DNA from: Enoplolaimus lenunculus
Lineage: Eukaryota; Nematoda; Enoplea; Enoplida; Thoracostomopsidae
Assembly: GCA_030248215.1 (NCBI GenBank)
Contig: JASANG010001414.1
Location: 827,012 to 891,011 of the forward strand
Direction of reading: 5' to 3'
DNA length: 64,000 bases
Both the position numbers and the translations under genes were made by a program. The first letter of the stretch is position 1; each line of letters opens with the position of its first letter. Positions 13,105 to 25,960 of the stretch are shown in pieces. The notes under the pieces were generated by a model. It was not told where the DNA came from and made no database searches. It worked only from the letters and a program-made list of their open reading frames with translations.

Positions 13105-13262
13105 ATTGAGCGAAGCGAAACTCGGAATGCTCGGAGTTTCGCGAAGCGAAACTCGGAGTGCTCGGGGTGCGAGGAATCTGAATAAATTGTTTACGAACCT
13201 CTAAAACCGATAATTGAGTAGTTAGCTAATAACTGATTGGCATATTAGCTTAAACTCGAGGC
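13105..13262. mobile_element. Helitron-like fragment
   Basis: TTGAGCGAAGCGAAACTCGG and a duplicated TTTCGCGAAGCGAAACTCGG lead straight into one tandem unit (GAGGAATCTGAATAAATTGT...TAGCTAATAACTGATTGG). An internally deleted relative of 34130-35216. Confidence 0.5.
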
Positions 13263-13299
13263 TTGACGAACTGATACTATTACTACAGCAAATAATCAT

Positions 13300-13546
13300 A
13301 ATCACATTCTTAAACCCAAACAAGCATATATAAATGGTTATAATTTTATGTGAACGGTTCCTTTCAATTATTTTTTTCAAATACACACGCAAGACACACC
13401 AGTTTCTTGATTAGACGTACTGATGTACGCCAACCAGTGAAAACGTTTCCAGCGCACTACTAAATGCAAAAAGTATTGGCAAAGAATCTGCAGTTTTTTT
13501 GCAGAGCCTACTCGAAGTGCCGATGCCGATTAATCGACACATCCAT
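13300..13546. mobile_element. MITE, GCCGATTAATCGGC family, partial
   Basis: It ends GCCGATGCCGATTAATCGAC then ACATCCATA. The interior matches the 4386-4664 copy (ATGGTTATAATTTTA..AACGGTTCC). The other end is missing; it abuts a Helitron-like fragment. Confidence 0.65.
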
Positions 13547-14481
13547 AAAATCTGTCTTTACGTAGTACTTTATGTAATGCGCGAATAGAAAGTGGAATGA
13601 AATAATTGAGCGTTTAAGCATCGATCAAGTTCAGTTGTCTACATACACATTGAAGAATTAATGACATTGTATTATCTATTGTATATATATCTTTATATAT
13701 GTATGTATATATGTATGTATATATGTATACGTGGACATTGAAATGCGAGTCAACACAATAGAGTCGCTCAGCAAGTGGTGGCAACGATAAATTGAATTGA
13801 AATTAATTTGAAGACAAATTTAAATAGCTTGCTGCCGTTAAAGAGAACGTTTGAGTTGTAAATGGACGGTTAAGCGTTGAAAAATGGTGTGAGTCCTGTT
13901 TTACAAGATACAGTTACTGTTACCTGGGGTTGCAGGTCGAGCTGCTTAGGGTGAAATTAGAGCGGCTCCGCCGTCGAAAAGTTTCAGTTAAGTGTATGCG
14001 TATAGACGATGGAAATTCAATTAGCCTATATATACTGGTTTCAACATCGTACAGTTTCAAACGCAACCGTTGTACATGTATTAACGGTTGTTCGGTTGTT
14101 GAATTTTTAGAAAAACGTTGGTAGATTTTATGGTGATGAACTAATAAAATATTGCTGTAATCCGGATATACATATCGTCTTAGTCTTAATGTATTCTGAT
14201 GCTGACACAAACTTTTGGCGCTGGTACACTCCCAAACAAGAGTAATCCTTGGCGTTAAGCATATAAATTGTGTTAAAATGTAATAAAATTTTGAAAACTT
14301 AGCCAATTGTACACATCGGACTGTATCTTCATCTTTTTCTTATTTTCTTACCCCGATCAATACGAAAAAAGTGTGAAAATTTAAAAATTTAGCTAGGGAA
14401 GCGTTCAAAATTGAAAATGCTGGAATATGTTGGTCACACAACCCATACGATGTCTGGGTCAACTGAAAAATGTGTCCGCGA

Positions 14482-14491
14482 GAACAACAGC

Positions 14492-14525
<34 letters not shown>

Positions 14526-14527
14526 GC
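14482..14527. repeat. (CAA)n microsatellite
   Basis: About 14 CAA/CAG triplets in intronic or intergenic DNA. It is the same unit as in the coding poly-Gln tract. Confidence 0.95.
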
Positions 14528-15157
14528 AGCTGATAGCGAGATCATAGTTTGGTTGCATACATCGAGGGCACGCTAACGCTACAAGCTCTAACGACAGTTG
14601 CAATACGCAGAATGTGTGATCAATCAATTTTTGACACTTTGTGACCAGCGTTTATAAATGTGTCATACACGTGACGTGTACTTTGTGTACGTGTATCTGT
14701 TGTTTGTGGCATGTTTATGGGGATATGTCGTTAGTGACAGTCCGTGAAGTTTAGCGTTATCTGTGGTATATATTCAAATTAATGTCTTATCAGACCATTT
14801 GAACCAAGCAAAAGCAAGCGATGTAACATGCAACTCAATGAGAATATTGCGTTTAGGGTGTGCAAGTGATATAAATAATGATACGAACATGTTAACTACG
14901 CTTCTGTGGCTGAAAATTCTTAATTTTTACCCACATCCACCCCACTCGTGCGCATCGTCCTACACCTATATAAAAATGGCACTTTTTCCCCGTCTCCCCA
15001 CAAAGGAATACTTTAGTTAGTTTCACAGGGGGCTGTAGTCCCGTCTGTACCCACCGTAAGTTCAGGGGCCCTTAAGCAGGACGGGAAAGTGTCTGAACAT
15101 TTGGGAATAATGGAACTTTTGTAATCTCCCGTTGTGGACAATGTTTCCGTTAAGTTG

Positions 15158-15352
15158 GGGTCTTTTCCGTTATCCCCCCAGCCCGCGTTTGCCCAAAAAT
15201 GGTTCGATTTTGAAAATTTTTACATATTTCAGCTTCTCGTGACCTCCCCTGATCACTGCACGCCTAAATTTGAATTTTTGAAAAATTCAGATTTTTTAAG
15301 GTCCTAAGGTCCCCCCTTTGAAATCGACAAATTTTTTTGTCAAAATTTTTTA
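15158..15352. mobile_element. Foldback element, single arm
   Basis: GGGTCTTTTCCGTTATCCCC, then CAGCCCGCGTTTGCCCAAAA, matches the left arms of 22272-22847 and 28638-29268. The copy ends after GTCAAAATTTTTTAAG, so only half the element is present. Confidence 0.75.
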
Positions 15353-16195
15353 AGTCGGAGAAACGATAATTGTTCATCTAACCAGCGACTGATTGGCAAG
15401 TTCGAAGGATTTGCAGCTGAACCACGTGGTATGTACAGACATTCCTAACACCATCAGTGGACGGGTTTGGTTTTAACGATTGGTCGTCGAGCTAAGTCGA
15501 TGTGATTTTTGAAGTAAACGTAGTGCGTATTGTAAAATTACTCTTTTACTTGTACGCAAAATAAGGTACGTAGTAAAACATTACGGGCGGGCAATGTGTC
15601 ATACAGAGGTTTGTCACACTCTAGATATGTCAGAAAATTTAAATGAAAAAGTTTGATAGAAATGTGCTTTACATATTATATAATACGTATGCATTGCAGT
15701 GAAGTGATTTAGCAGTTGTGGTTTGACACCAAAGACCGTTGAAAGTGATTAAAATTTGAAACTACGGGGGCGCGTGTGTTGTCATCAGCATTGTTGTGGG
15801 TCTGTTAGTTGGGCTTGTGTGTGTTGTAGTACGCAAAACTGATTTGACAAATTGTGACAGGGTTGTGTGGGTTTAAAATTCAAAACACTATAAAACCAGT
15901 AGAGCAAGGAGACGAACTAAAAGGCTTGTGCTTTCTGAATGTTTTAATGTACGTAACCGATATAGAGTTAAAAAATTCGTGAGTCCGACTCGTCTCCTAG
16001 TCCATGGATCCGCCCAGAAAACTGCTTCTAGTGTTTATATTCAATTGCAGTTAGTAGTAACACAGTGTTTGCACATCGCATTGGTCACTAAGCTATGTAA
16101 ATACATTGACATGATTTGTGTTAAGTTTTAAAATATCTAAGCACACACTTAGTTATTAGCGATGTTAAATCAAACAGATTTATCTCACATAGCGC

Positions 16196-16234
16196 TGTAG
16201 TAGTAGTAGTAGTAGTCGTAGTAGTCGTAGTAGA
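16196..16234. repeat. (GTA)n microsatellite
   Basis: A run of GTAGTA with GTC interruptions. Confidence 0.9.
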
Positions 16235-17426
16235 TAGTAAATAGGTTGTTTCGTTCGAAACATAAAACAAAATGAATGGTTTCTTGACAACGGCGTAACA
16301 AGGATTTTTATTTTGGGATCGTCGTATAACAAAGCCCGTAAAAGTGTCTTGTTTAGCTCGTCTGCCATAAATTTTGGATGAATGATTTGTCCTGTTATGT
16401 ACGCCTCAGATTCTTGAACGACCACGTATTAAGGCGTTTCGTTAAATGAAAAAGAATTCATTGTACAGCACGCCATTTAAATATGCAAGTGTTGAATTAT
16501 GTACGTATATATAGGTGTACCTGTTACTGTATACACGACTGTATTTACTATTGGCGTGTGTGTACATTAGCGTCGAGAATGCTGACAAAGTGGCTGGTGG
16601 TCGAGTTTGAATCCTTGTTGTAGATTGCAGTTGACCCCTGTCTAGAACCTGTATTGGTGAAGTCGTTGCGGGGGTTGAGTCTGGGAAGAAATCGGAGTAC
16701 GTTGTGTTTAACGACGTTATTAGGCACTGTTTAGGCTCCTTCACAGTAATGTTAATTTTTAATACAAGGTGAAAGTCTCCCGATAGGGTTTATATTATTG
16801 TAGACAAGACAAGACAAGAAGTTTATTTGGACCGAAAGCACGACAAAATATGCATTTAGTATATATATAAATAGTACAAACACATTATACATACTATCAC
16901 ATGTTTAAGGTTACGGATAATCTTAAGCATACTCCCACGTGTAGGCTCAAATTTGTTCGTTATGTAAGTAAACAAGTACCAGCTATTGTGTATGAAATCG
17001 TCATTTATTGGTAAAATTCCATTACAATGTATCACGGTGACTTTTGAATTCTTCAAAGATACACGTAATATCTGGCTTCGGCCGGATATTGTGGTTGCGC
17101 TTCGACTTTTTTGTGTATATCTTTCCCGCTGTGGTTGGAACCATGATATATTCGAGTCAGTCATTGCGGTGACGTCTAGACGCCGTGTAAAAAGTGAATT
17201 TTAAAGTACGTATGTATTGTTTGTTTTAATGCAAAAACGTTTTTTGTATGGATAACCCTTTTAATTATGCATCAACTTTCAGTTGTCGCGTAACCTTGTT
17301 GAATTGCAGTCGACATGTCAAACTATATATACACACCAAAAATCATGCATACCTACTAATACTACTAGTACATGTGTATATATGTAGCGACAGTCTATGA
17401 CTAGCTTGCGGCAAAGGGGCCGACAT

Positions 17427-17755
17427 CAGTGTGCAAAGTGGAACTCGATTATATCGGAATCGGAAAATCAAATTTATACAGAAATTGTAATCGGAATGGA
17501 ATTGGAACTAGAAATTTTGTGACTACGAATAATTTGTATTGACAAATATCATGTTGATTTAGGGTGTCCGTTGGCTGGCAACAGTTTTCAAAAACGTCGC
17601 ATGAACAAATTAACGGTGATTTTTGGTTTTGTACAGCTAAACTACAATAATTATAGATCGAAAGCAATTTAATACATGACTAATACAGCATTTTTGTGCA
17701 ACGTATCAAAAGTAGGATTAAAATTGAACTTTCAAAATTACGATTACGATTGACC
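17427..17755. mobile_element. hAT-like MITE, TCGGAATCGGAA family, truncated
   Basis: The copy starts CAGTGTGCAAAGTGGAACTC, then TATATCGGAATCGG. The interior matches the copy at 32434-32839 base for base over long stretches (for example GATTTAGGGTGTC and GTCGCATGAACAAATT). The right end stops at GATTACGATTGA, and another MITE starts at 17791. Confidence 0.75.
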
Positions 17756-17790
17756 AAGCTGAAATTTTTGTAAGAATGGAATGGGTATAG

Positions 17791-18196
17791 CTAGGGTGCG
17801 ATCGGATATCCGAATCCGGTATAATATCCGGCAAAAAAATGATATCCGAATCTGGTTCCGGTCTCCTGTAAATTCTGCAAGATACCGGATTTTTACGGTG
17901 GTGGCCCTGAATTTCACAAACCTGCTTTAAACAAGTGCTCGTCTTTAACATATTTCCGCGATTTCATTTCTGAGTAAGTCATGAAGTTCAAGATTTGATA
18001 CACTGAAGCAAAATAAAAAGATTCAAGCTAACAATTAATTGTAATTCAGTAAACATACATTTTTGGCTAACCAAATACTTCAAATAGTACACAAGTTTAG
18101 ATGCGATATCCGATTGATATCTGGACCCGGTAAAAAGTTCATTATCCGTATCTGGTTCCGGTAGTCGGTAAATACGTAAATATCCGGTCACAGCCT
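17791..18196. mobile_element. hAT-like MITE, CGGATATCCG family
   Basis: The left end is CTAGGGTGCGATCGGATATC, followed by iterated ATATCCG and CCGGT. The right end, AATATCCGGTCACAGCCT, is its imperfect inverse. Flanks GGGTATAG (17783-17790) and CGGTATAG (18197-18204) agree at 7 of 8. Length 406 bp. Confidence 0.75.
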
Positions 18197-19012
18197 CGGT
18201 ATAGGGGGTGTAGAACTTGATCTCATTTTTCCAACATTTACGATTGCGCTTAAGCTGAGTTTCAGGTTTATCCTTAGGCATAAGATGGAAAATGCGCTTA
18301 CTTTTGCGTAATAAAGTCAAGCCTAAACCGCTTAATCACTATATGTGAGGAGAAGAGCATAACAGCCTGTGGATTTGGTCAATAAAAGTATACAACAAGT
18401 AATCACGGTGCAACCTGGTCAGTAATAACAAAAAATCGCCGCAAACTATGGTCATTTGCTGAGGTGGTCAGCCTTAAAATTGTATGCAAACAAACTGGGT
18501 TTTTCTAGGTAAATGTATATAATGTGAGCGCTATCATGGTGATTGAGATTGATCAGAGTTGATGCAGGTAAAGGTATTTAATAATAGGGGGTAGCCTATA
18601 CGTTGGCATTATATAATTGTGTTTGTTGCACAAATCTAAACGGTTGCAGAGTACATATACAGCGCTCGTTCCAGCGGGGCTGTGCATTGTCCACTATGAT
18701 TCCGGAATGAATTGAATCAAATTTCGCCGGATTCGGTAACATGTCAGACCAAAGGCACCTTATAAGCGAGAGGTATATACTCAGTGCAGTGCTGGATTAA
18801 TGCTATAGCTACCGTTGGGTAATTTTCAACATTTGTGATTTACAATTACCTACGAATGAAGGCTAAAAATGAACATATTGAATACATCATTAATTTTTGT
18901 TTGTAAAATGGTGTTTTTAAGCCATACTGCGGATACGAAATTCTTAAGTAGTACGCAGAAGTAAACTTCGGTTCCTGTTTATCACAATTTAAGTTGTTTT
19001 ATACCTATATAG

Positions 19013-19661
19013 CAGGGTTCTACCGGAATTTATTTCCGGCCGGAATTCATGCAAAAATTCAGTTACTGTTCCACCGGAAAGTGAAAAATGCAGTTCACCA
19101 AAAATTTCATTTTAATCTTATTTTTTGCTCTATTATTTGTGAAATAACCTTAGTCGAACATAGGGGTATTTATTTTATTTGTTGTATTTTAGATTTTCAT
19201 CATCGACTGAAGTGAAATCCACCATCAATGGCTTATATTCGGAGTACAAGTGGCTTTCAAAAGAGATTCTTAAAAATTAGCAGAGTTAAGAAAACGGCCA
19301 AATTATAACACCGGAATTTTTAAATCCGGTAAAAATTTACCGGAACCGGAAGGTGAAAAAATGCCGGAACCGGAATTCCGGTTGCACCCTGATTTGAATA
19401 TTGAAAATTTTGTTTTTAAAGAATTTTATTTCGAAACTCATGTTTATGCAATTAGTTCAATTTTGTTAGTAAACCGTTGATGTGTTTTCTCCGAACTTGG
19501 TGATGAAATAGCTGAAAATTCGCTCAAGCCACGTTTTGACCGAAATAGTTAATTAAAAATTTTCGTTGATTAAAATTGTTTCAAATTCTCGTTCCTGCAA
19601 AGAGATTGAATTTTTGTTCCTGTTCCGTTTCTGACAAAATTTAGTTCATGTTGAAACCCTG
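19013..19661. mobile_element. hAT-like MITE, CCGGAATTCCGG family, perfect 8-bp TSD
   Basis: The copy begins CAGGGTTCTACCGG and ends GTTGAAACCCTG. Both ends are flanked by the 8-bp duplication CTATATAG (19005-19012 and 19662-19669). Inside, at 19392, is a second apparent right end (GGAATTCCGGTTGCACCCTG), so the copy may be composite. Eight-base duplications and CAGGG ends are typical of hAT transposons. No transposase is encoded. Confidence 0.85.
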
Positions 19662-20433
19662 CTATATAGTTTGTAATATTTGTGAATATTGCTTGTATTA
19701 CAGTTGTTGCAGAAAATACAATGAGCTGTGTATGTACTATCTAACACACTGGTGCCGCTCAACCCCAAACGCATGCGATATAAAGAGACCAAACCGGAAA
19801 TAGAGTTTTCGGATAAGTATCTTTTAAAGTTCTCGCCGCCGCATTATTTGACTGGTATATAAGTATTATGCTGTACCAGAGTGAGTGATTTGACAAAACT
19901 TATGTTTTGAGGTTTGTTTTAATCGCAAACAACGTTTGTTGCAGTGCCCTGCTGCAGTGGAACGACGATTGAATAATCTTATCTGATTCAGGGTACGTAT
20001 ATAAATTAAGATTGTTGCTTTGCTGGTAGCAAACATGTAAGCGTTTGAAGAAAGGGCAACTTGGTTAAATTTGGCATTTTATGATCCTTAGCATGGTATC
20101 AGCACGCACTGCCAAACGGAGTCGTATATAACTTTTAGTATTTAATCAAACAAGTTTCAGCCATTATGCTGCACAATTGAAACCGTCTACTGGAATGATA
20201 TAAATATGTGTTCATCATGTAGGTTTTTGCTATTTTATTATTTTTTGCAGTTCATTGACCAGCATTACTTACTCAATTTCAGTTAGCTTAATTACATTTC
20301 CATTTCAAATAAGAGTTCTGATGTAAATTTGTTGTTCCGGATTCCAATTTGGTTTCTGATATATTTATATAAATAATCCAGTTGTACGTAGTAGCTACTC
20401 AAAGCCCACCATATACAATACATAACTTACCAA

Positions 20434-20797
20434 CACGGTGCAACCGGAACCGGAAAGTTAAAAAATACCGGAACCGGCAAACAAAAAATTCTTGTTACCG
20501 GAAAATGCATTTTAACGCTATTTTATCGCTTTTAACGGTGTAAAGACACCAGTTAGGATGACAAAATCTTGAAACAAATGCAGTAGCTGGAAACGTATGA
20601 TCAATTATAAAGTATGACACAAATTTGAAATTTTGGCAATACATGCTCAGGCAATTTTAGAAAAATAAGTTAGAATACTATATCAATTTTTCATAAATGT
20701 TCGAATGAGTAAAATTTTGAATAGCGAAAATACCGGAAAATTCAGGTGTATAAATACCGGATTTCCTTACCGGAACCTGAATTCTGGTTACACTTTG
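20434..20797. mobile_element. hAT-like MITE, CCGGAATTCCGG family, 8-bp TSD
   Basis: The copy starts CACGGTGCAACCGGAACCGG and ends GAATTCTGGTTACACTTTG, a decayed form of the family ends. Flanks are CTTACCAA (20426-20433) and CGTACCAA (20798-20805), 7 of 8 identical. Length 364 bp, no coding capacity. Confidence 0.85.
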
Positions 20798-21548
20798 CGT
20801 ACCAAGTATTTTGGAATATTATACAATTTCAAATTGTTATCAATTTATGTATTTACTATAAATAGGTATGTGTATATATACTCGCTCGTTACTCATTTAG
20901 TTTAATTATTTTGTCATTGGCTCGTTTGTCAATTACAACTCGATTGGTTGGTATGGTATTGCTTGGCTTCGTCTTGGTAGCTGCAGTTGTTTGTCGTCGT
21001 TGCAGTCCACAAGCAGCGCTAGTAGTGGCGCTTCTGTGCTGTCTAGTCATGATGGATGACCGTTGTCACCTTGGATTAGTGGATACGGAATACGGATCGA
21101 CTCATTGAAGAGAGTAGGAGCACGCATGACTTGGGATTGCATTTGATACCAGGCAAATGTTACTGCTTGGAGTGTAGCAGTAGTATATATAGCCATATTC
21201 CGAAGCCTAACCCGGAATCGAAGCTAAAGACACAACGCAAGAATACGCCTATAACAGCCTGAATGTAAGACTAAGCAAAGAATGAGTCGATATATTTGTT
21301 AGTCTAATTTTATTGGGGAGTCCCGGCGGAAAACCCAATGCCGAACGGACTACTTTGCCGAAGTTTGAAAATTTTGAAAACTGAGGGGGAAATGTACAAA
21401 AGCATTTAGGAGTCGGTTTGCAAAATTATGGGTCATCTACATTTATAACGTCTACGCTGTTAAAAAATTCTCTAGTCTATTCGGTTTACCCGGGACCAAA
21501 AAGAACACTATAGCTTTGAACCATGGTTGTACTGAGGTTGTTTTAAGA

Positions 21549-21823
21549 CAGTGGGATTTGTCCCGAGCCTGTTCGAAGGGAATAGGGGTACAGTAGCCAA
21601 GTGAAAAGTAAAGGGAATAAAGGGAAAAATAAAGTTTAACGGCGATTTATTAGTGTAATTGTATGAAACGACAATTCAGAGCAAATAAAAATATCCAAAA
21701 CTTTTGTTAAACATCTTATTTTTATTTTCGGTAACGGTTAACAATTGACAGAAATCGAGACCGAAAGCATCGATAGGTTGGGTCTCGGTCTTGTTTTTTT
21801 GACCGCGAGACCACCCGTCCCTG
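21549..21823. mobile_element. MITE, GGTCTCGGTCTCG family
   Basis: The right arm has iterated CGAGACC and GGTCTCGGTC and ends ACCACCCGTCCCTG. The interior is homologous to 45406-45752 (shared AATAAAGTTT, CGATTTATTA and TAACGGTTAA..ATTGAC). The left boundary is tentative. Confidence 0.6.
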
Positions 21824-22271
21824 ATGACCAATTTGCCCTACAACACCGCACACCAACATATGGCTATGGAAAGTGACGGACGTCGCAGGATAGTGACGCA
21901 CAACGGCGGACGTCATCAAAAGTATAGAGTGTCACCTTTAGCATTACAACTTTTTGTTGTTTGCTGTTGTGTAAAATCGTTGCCAATATTTCAGTAATAC
22001 TTAACTGGGGTAACATACCGTATGGCACCTTTATAATTAGTTTTACTGCCGTGGTCCAAATAATTGGCATGTCAGGTTTGCCGGCGAAGTAAAATGTTAT
22101 ATGCCGATTTTGTTGTTGTTGTCGTGGTCAAATCGGGACAAAATCCAAGGACATCCGTCTAACGTGTTACTGTGAGACGTAAGGACAGATAGCCAATTAA
22201 TGCATTTCTGCACAATGTCGGATTGCGGTTTACATATCTGTATTCATAAGCACGTGCATACGTAGTATTAG

Positions 22272-22847
22272 TTGGTCTTTCTCATGGTCCCCCCATCCCG
22301 TGTTCGAACAAAAATGGTGCGATTTTGTATATATTTTAGCATCTAGTAACCTCCATTGATCATTCCACGCCTAAATTTGAATTTTTGAAAAATTCGATTT
22401 TTTTGTTAAAAAGTTTAACAAATTATACACCATTCGATGCAGCTTGCAGAGCGGAGTTGAACGGTGATAAATTTTCCGTAATCAAATAGCTGGCTAACGA
22501 ATTATGGTCAAATAACTCATTTAGCGCCGTCCCTAATCGTTGGCTGCACGCTAAACTCAGTAATTTGAGAGTAACTCGTTAACCAATCGCCCGATTGTGA
22601 AACATTTAACACCATTCGACTCAGATTCGCAAGCTGCATAGAATGGTGTATAATTATCAAACTTTTTGACAAAATTTTTTTCGAGTCCCGAGTGGGGACC
22701 TTGGGACCTTAAAAATCGAATTTTTCAAAAATTCAAATTTAGTTGTGGAATAATCAGAGGAGGAGTTGAGAAGCTCAAATATGCAAATATTTTCAAAATC
22801 GAACCATTTTGGGGCAAACGCGGGCTGGAGGGATAACGGAAAAGACC
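22272..22847. mobile_element. Long foldback (palindromic) element, copy 2
   Basis: The left arm (GGTCCCCCCATCCCG, ACGCCTAAATTTGAATTTTT) is mirrored by the right arm (AAAAATTCAAATTTAGTTGT, CGCGGGCTGGAGGGATAACG, AAAAGACCC). The centre, around 22440-22640, is also a palindrome built on TTGAACGGTG/CACCATTCGAC and GGCTAACGA/TCGTTAACC. Flanks AGTATTAG and CGTATTAG agree at 7 of 8. About 576 bp; an RNA copy would fold into a near-continuous hairpin. Confidence 0.82.
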
Positions 22848-24275
22848 CGTATTAGCGTGGTATGTTTCTGTTGCATAATAGAACGATATGTTTCTGCTTG
22901 AGAAAGTCTTACTTATGCCAGCTTTTTCGAATTTCTTACTCTTACTATTGAAGTAAAGAACTGAATTTATTTTGAATGTATATATGCATGTTGATGCAGT
23001 CTCAAATATAAGAGAACAATTTATCATTAGACGACGAATTGTGAGTGATAAAATCATCAATCATTTGTGAGAGATTTTAGTCGATTTGCACTTGTCACCC
23101 ACCATATAGATTTTAACTGGTTGTGTATGTATTTATTTTGCTACTTAAAATGTGCATTACGTACAACATATTTCGATGTAAAAATGGAATTGTTTTTAAC
23201 ACGTTTTCTCGTCTGGTCTGGTCTGGTCTGCTACTGCAGTAGTAGTAAATAGGGTGTGCGGTTCGTAGTTGTACGTAGTAGTGGTAGTAGTAGTCGACAA
23301 ATTTGTGGTCCGTCTGCGTTGCGTTTCGGGTCCGAAAATTTATGATTGGGGGCCGCGCAATATAAATATAATTATGGAGCAGGCTCGCGAGTGAAGCGAC
23401 GTAGACGTTGATTGCAATTTTAATACCAAATCTTGGTATAAAGTTTTGGGGTTTAACGCAAATCCGGTTTGGTGGAGTGAGTATCCGATCCTTGTTGCAA
23501 AGTTAGCTTCAATGACCCCCTTGGATACCCGATTGGTGGTCCGTCTTGTGTAACGCTGTCAGTGTTGGTGTTTTTATTGAAACGTATTGTAGCTTCGATG
23601 CAAGGGTTTTGATGATGATGATGATGATTGGTCCAAATTTAAATTGAGCATTATATGACAGAAAAACGTATTTTCAAATGTAAGTTGCTGCGGTGGCTTG
23701 GTTGGGTGGCAAGGCTAGCAGAGTCAGTTTGCAGCGAAATAGGGGACAATGACCTTGGGCGCAGCAGTTGTTGGGTACGTAGTACGTAATAAGAAGATTT
23801 TAGCTTTTCAAATAGGGAGTATATATATTTATGGAGTTTTAATATTTTGGGGTTTTGATAGTATTATAATTAAATGACTAGCTTGTGGGGAAATTCGAAG
23901 TATTTGGTGTATATAAAGGCATCGTTTTGCAATTCGTATTAAAGAGTTGCTTTGTTTGTAGGATATGTATGTGACGATGATGCTTGTACACTTTGTCCTG
24001 CCATAGTTTTTCGAAATTTTGTGGTTTTGTACAACTAACGCTTAAGATTAGGCTTTGAGGCCCTGGGTTATTAAGTCTTCAGCTTGTGGGAAGCAAAAGT
24101 ACATAAAGCCTGTGTAATTATAATTTGTTGCAATTATTAAGGTGTCAAAATTTTGTCCAGAAGTAACCGCTGGTAAGCTAACACGAGTGTAACTCGTAAA
24201 TGCTCAAAGTTGCAATACAAAATAATAACGACAATGTATTTTTGTACCCATCGAGCTGAAACACACTACATACGT

Positions 24276-24297
24276 ATTATATACATACATATATATG

Positions 24298-24333
<36 letters not shown>

Positions 24334-24334
24334 T
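24276..24334. repeat. (ATGT)n/(TA)n microsatellite
   Basis: ATACATATATATGTATATAT followed by about eight GTAT units. Confidence 0.9.
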
Positions 24335-24794
24335 AATATATAAACTAAATGAACAACAGATGTTTGACAAGCAGGAGCGTCTTTTTGATTTTTAAGTAAA
24401 AATAAAATTTGAGTTTGCCTTTGGCTGCTGGAAGTATTTTGGTCGATAAAAAGGATTTTGACGCATTTGACTTGTTAGTATTTATAGTATAAAGTTAATT
24501 TATGTATATATATTTATGAGTAAAACGGTATTTACACTGTGTTAAGTGTTACATTTATGGTCGAAACGTGGGTCATACACAAAGGTGTAAAAGTGTGGAG
24601 GTTTCAAATAGACCGACCATGTGTATAAATGTTTGCGATATTTGTAATCTCAAATTAATCAAACAACTCTGATAGTGTCCGTAGTATATATGTAAATTCG
24701 TGGTCTACTGTTATAGTTTAATGATTCGAGACTTTGATTTGATGATTCCTTGCGTTGAAATTGGTGATTTATCGAAAAATTTGAATATTAAGAG

Positions 24795-24890
24795 TAGGGA
24801 ACGACCGGATCCAAAATTTTGCATTTACCGGATCCGAATCCGGATCTTAAAATTCAGATCCGGCCCGGATCCGGATCTTAATAGCTGGAT
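24795..24890. mobile_element. MITE end, CCGGATCCG family
   Basis: TAGGGAACGACCGGATCC is followed by repeated CCGGATCCGAATCCGGATC. It has the same architecture as the neighbouring families but a GGATCC core. No opposite end was found. Confidence 0.5.
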
Positions 24891-25689
24891 AATTTTTCAA
24901 AACCTAACGTATATAAAATACAAAATGTTCAACTGATTGTTTCGCAAAATTAGTCAACAAAACTTACAGCAACTAAAAAAGAAGTCTTTAAAATTTTTAT
25001 GTTTGTTCTTCCGCAACAACATTGGTCTCCACGTTGATGTCATTAACCTGACATTCCAACAAAGCATTAATGCTCACACAGTGCTTATTAGATTACGTAC
25101 GCACCTAAATTGTACGCTTGTAGTTATTTGGAGATGCCATCGAAAACCGAAATATTCGTATATTTTTAAAAATATTAAAATCCTTTCAATTCGCGGAAAT
25201 ACGCACGTCAGGATAACGACAATGTATGCTAAAACCGAATATGTTGCGTGCCAAAATATCAAAATCAAATACACCGAAGTTCCGTACAAAAACTGAAAAC
25301 AATTAATTTAAAAATTGTATAATTAAAGAATTAATAAAATAAAAACTTAAAGAAACAACCGTTGCTAATAGCATTACTTCATTGAAAATCGTGGATAATA
25401 AAATTTAGGACTTGTGTTTATATATGCGCAATTCATTTGAGCCATAGTATTGGTTAGTATTGGTTGGGATGTGATCAACTCAGTAATATTCATTGCTGGA
25501 AGTTATACTTGTTTGCTTCCCCAACGCCAGTGCTGCGGCTAGAGTATTACGCGTGGGTGCGCTGCAGTGACTAAAGAGATTGTTAACCTGGATTGCGCTA
25601 AAACGCAAACCTGTATGAATCGCCTAGCTGATCGGTTTCGTCAGGTGTCCCACGTGCCCGAGGTCTCCCTAGAAGGCTGCACGGGTAAT

Positions 25690-25960
25690 GGTAGGGTGGC
25701 ACCGAACACGTGATTTGACCAATTCCCAAACCGTTGTGATTTTACCGAATCCGAACCGTGAACGTGAATTCTGATATATCGAAGTCGAGTTTCATCATAA
25801 AACATGAGCTGACGTTCGAACCGCCAGTGCTAAAAGTTTTCCGAAAAATGATTCAATCTCTTTCAGCTTAGTTTTGTAAACACTTTCACGTATTTCCGAA
25901 CCTTGTTGGATTCGCTAGTGTTTTCGAAACCGAATCCGAACCTCCAAGTCTTGCCGAATC
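25690..25960. repeat. CCGAATCCGAACC-type repeat, copy 2
   Basis: It is homologous to 2540-2745, with iterated CCGAATCCGAACC. Shorter relatives containing GAGCCGCAAGTACTAAA or GAACCGCCGAGTACAAAA occur near 6460 and 41275. Confidence 0.6.

Noticed and set aside
20911-21108. Possible exon with Ser/Ala-rich frame after TCGTCGTTGCAG
   Set aside because: The frame resembling TCF linkers stops after about 17 codons with no usable donor before it.
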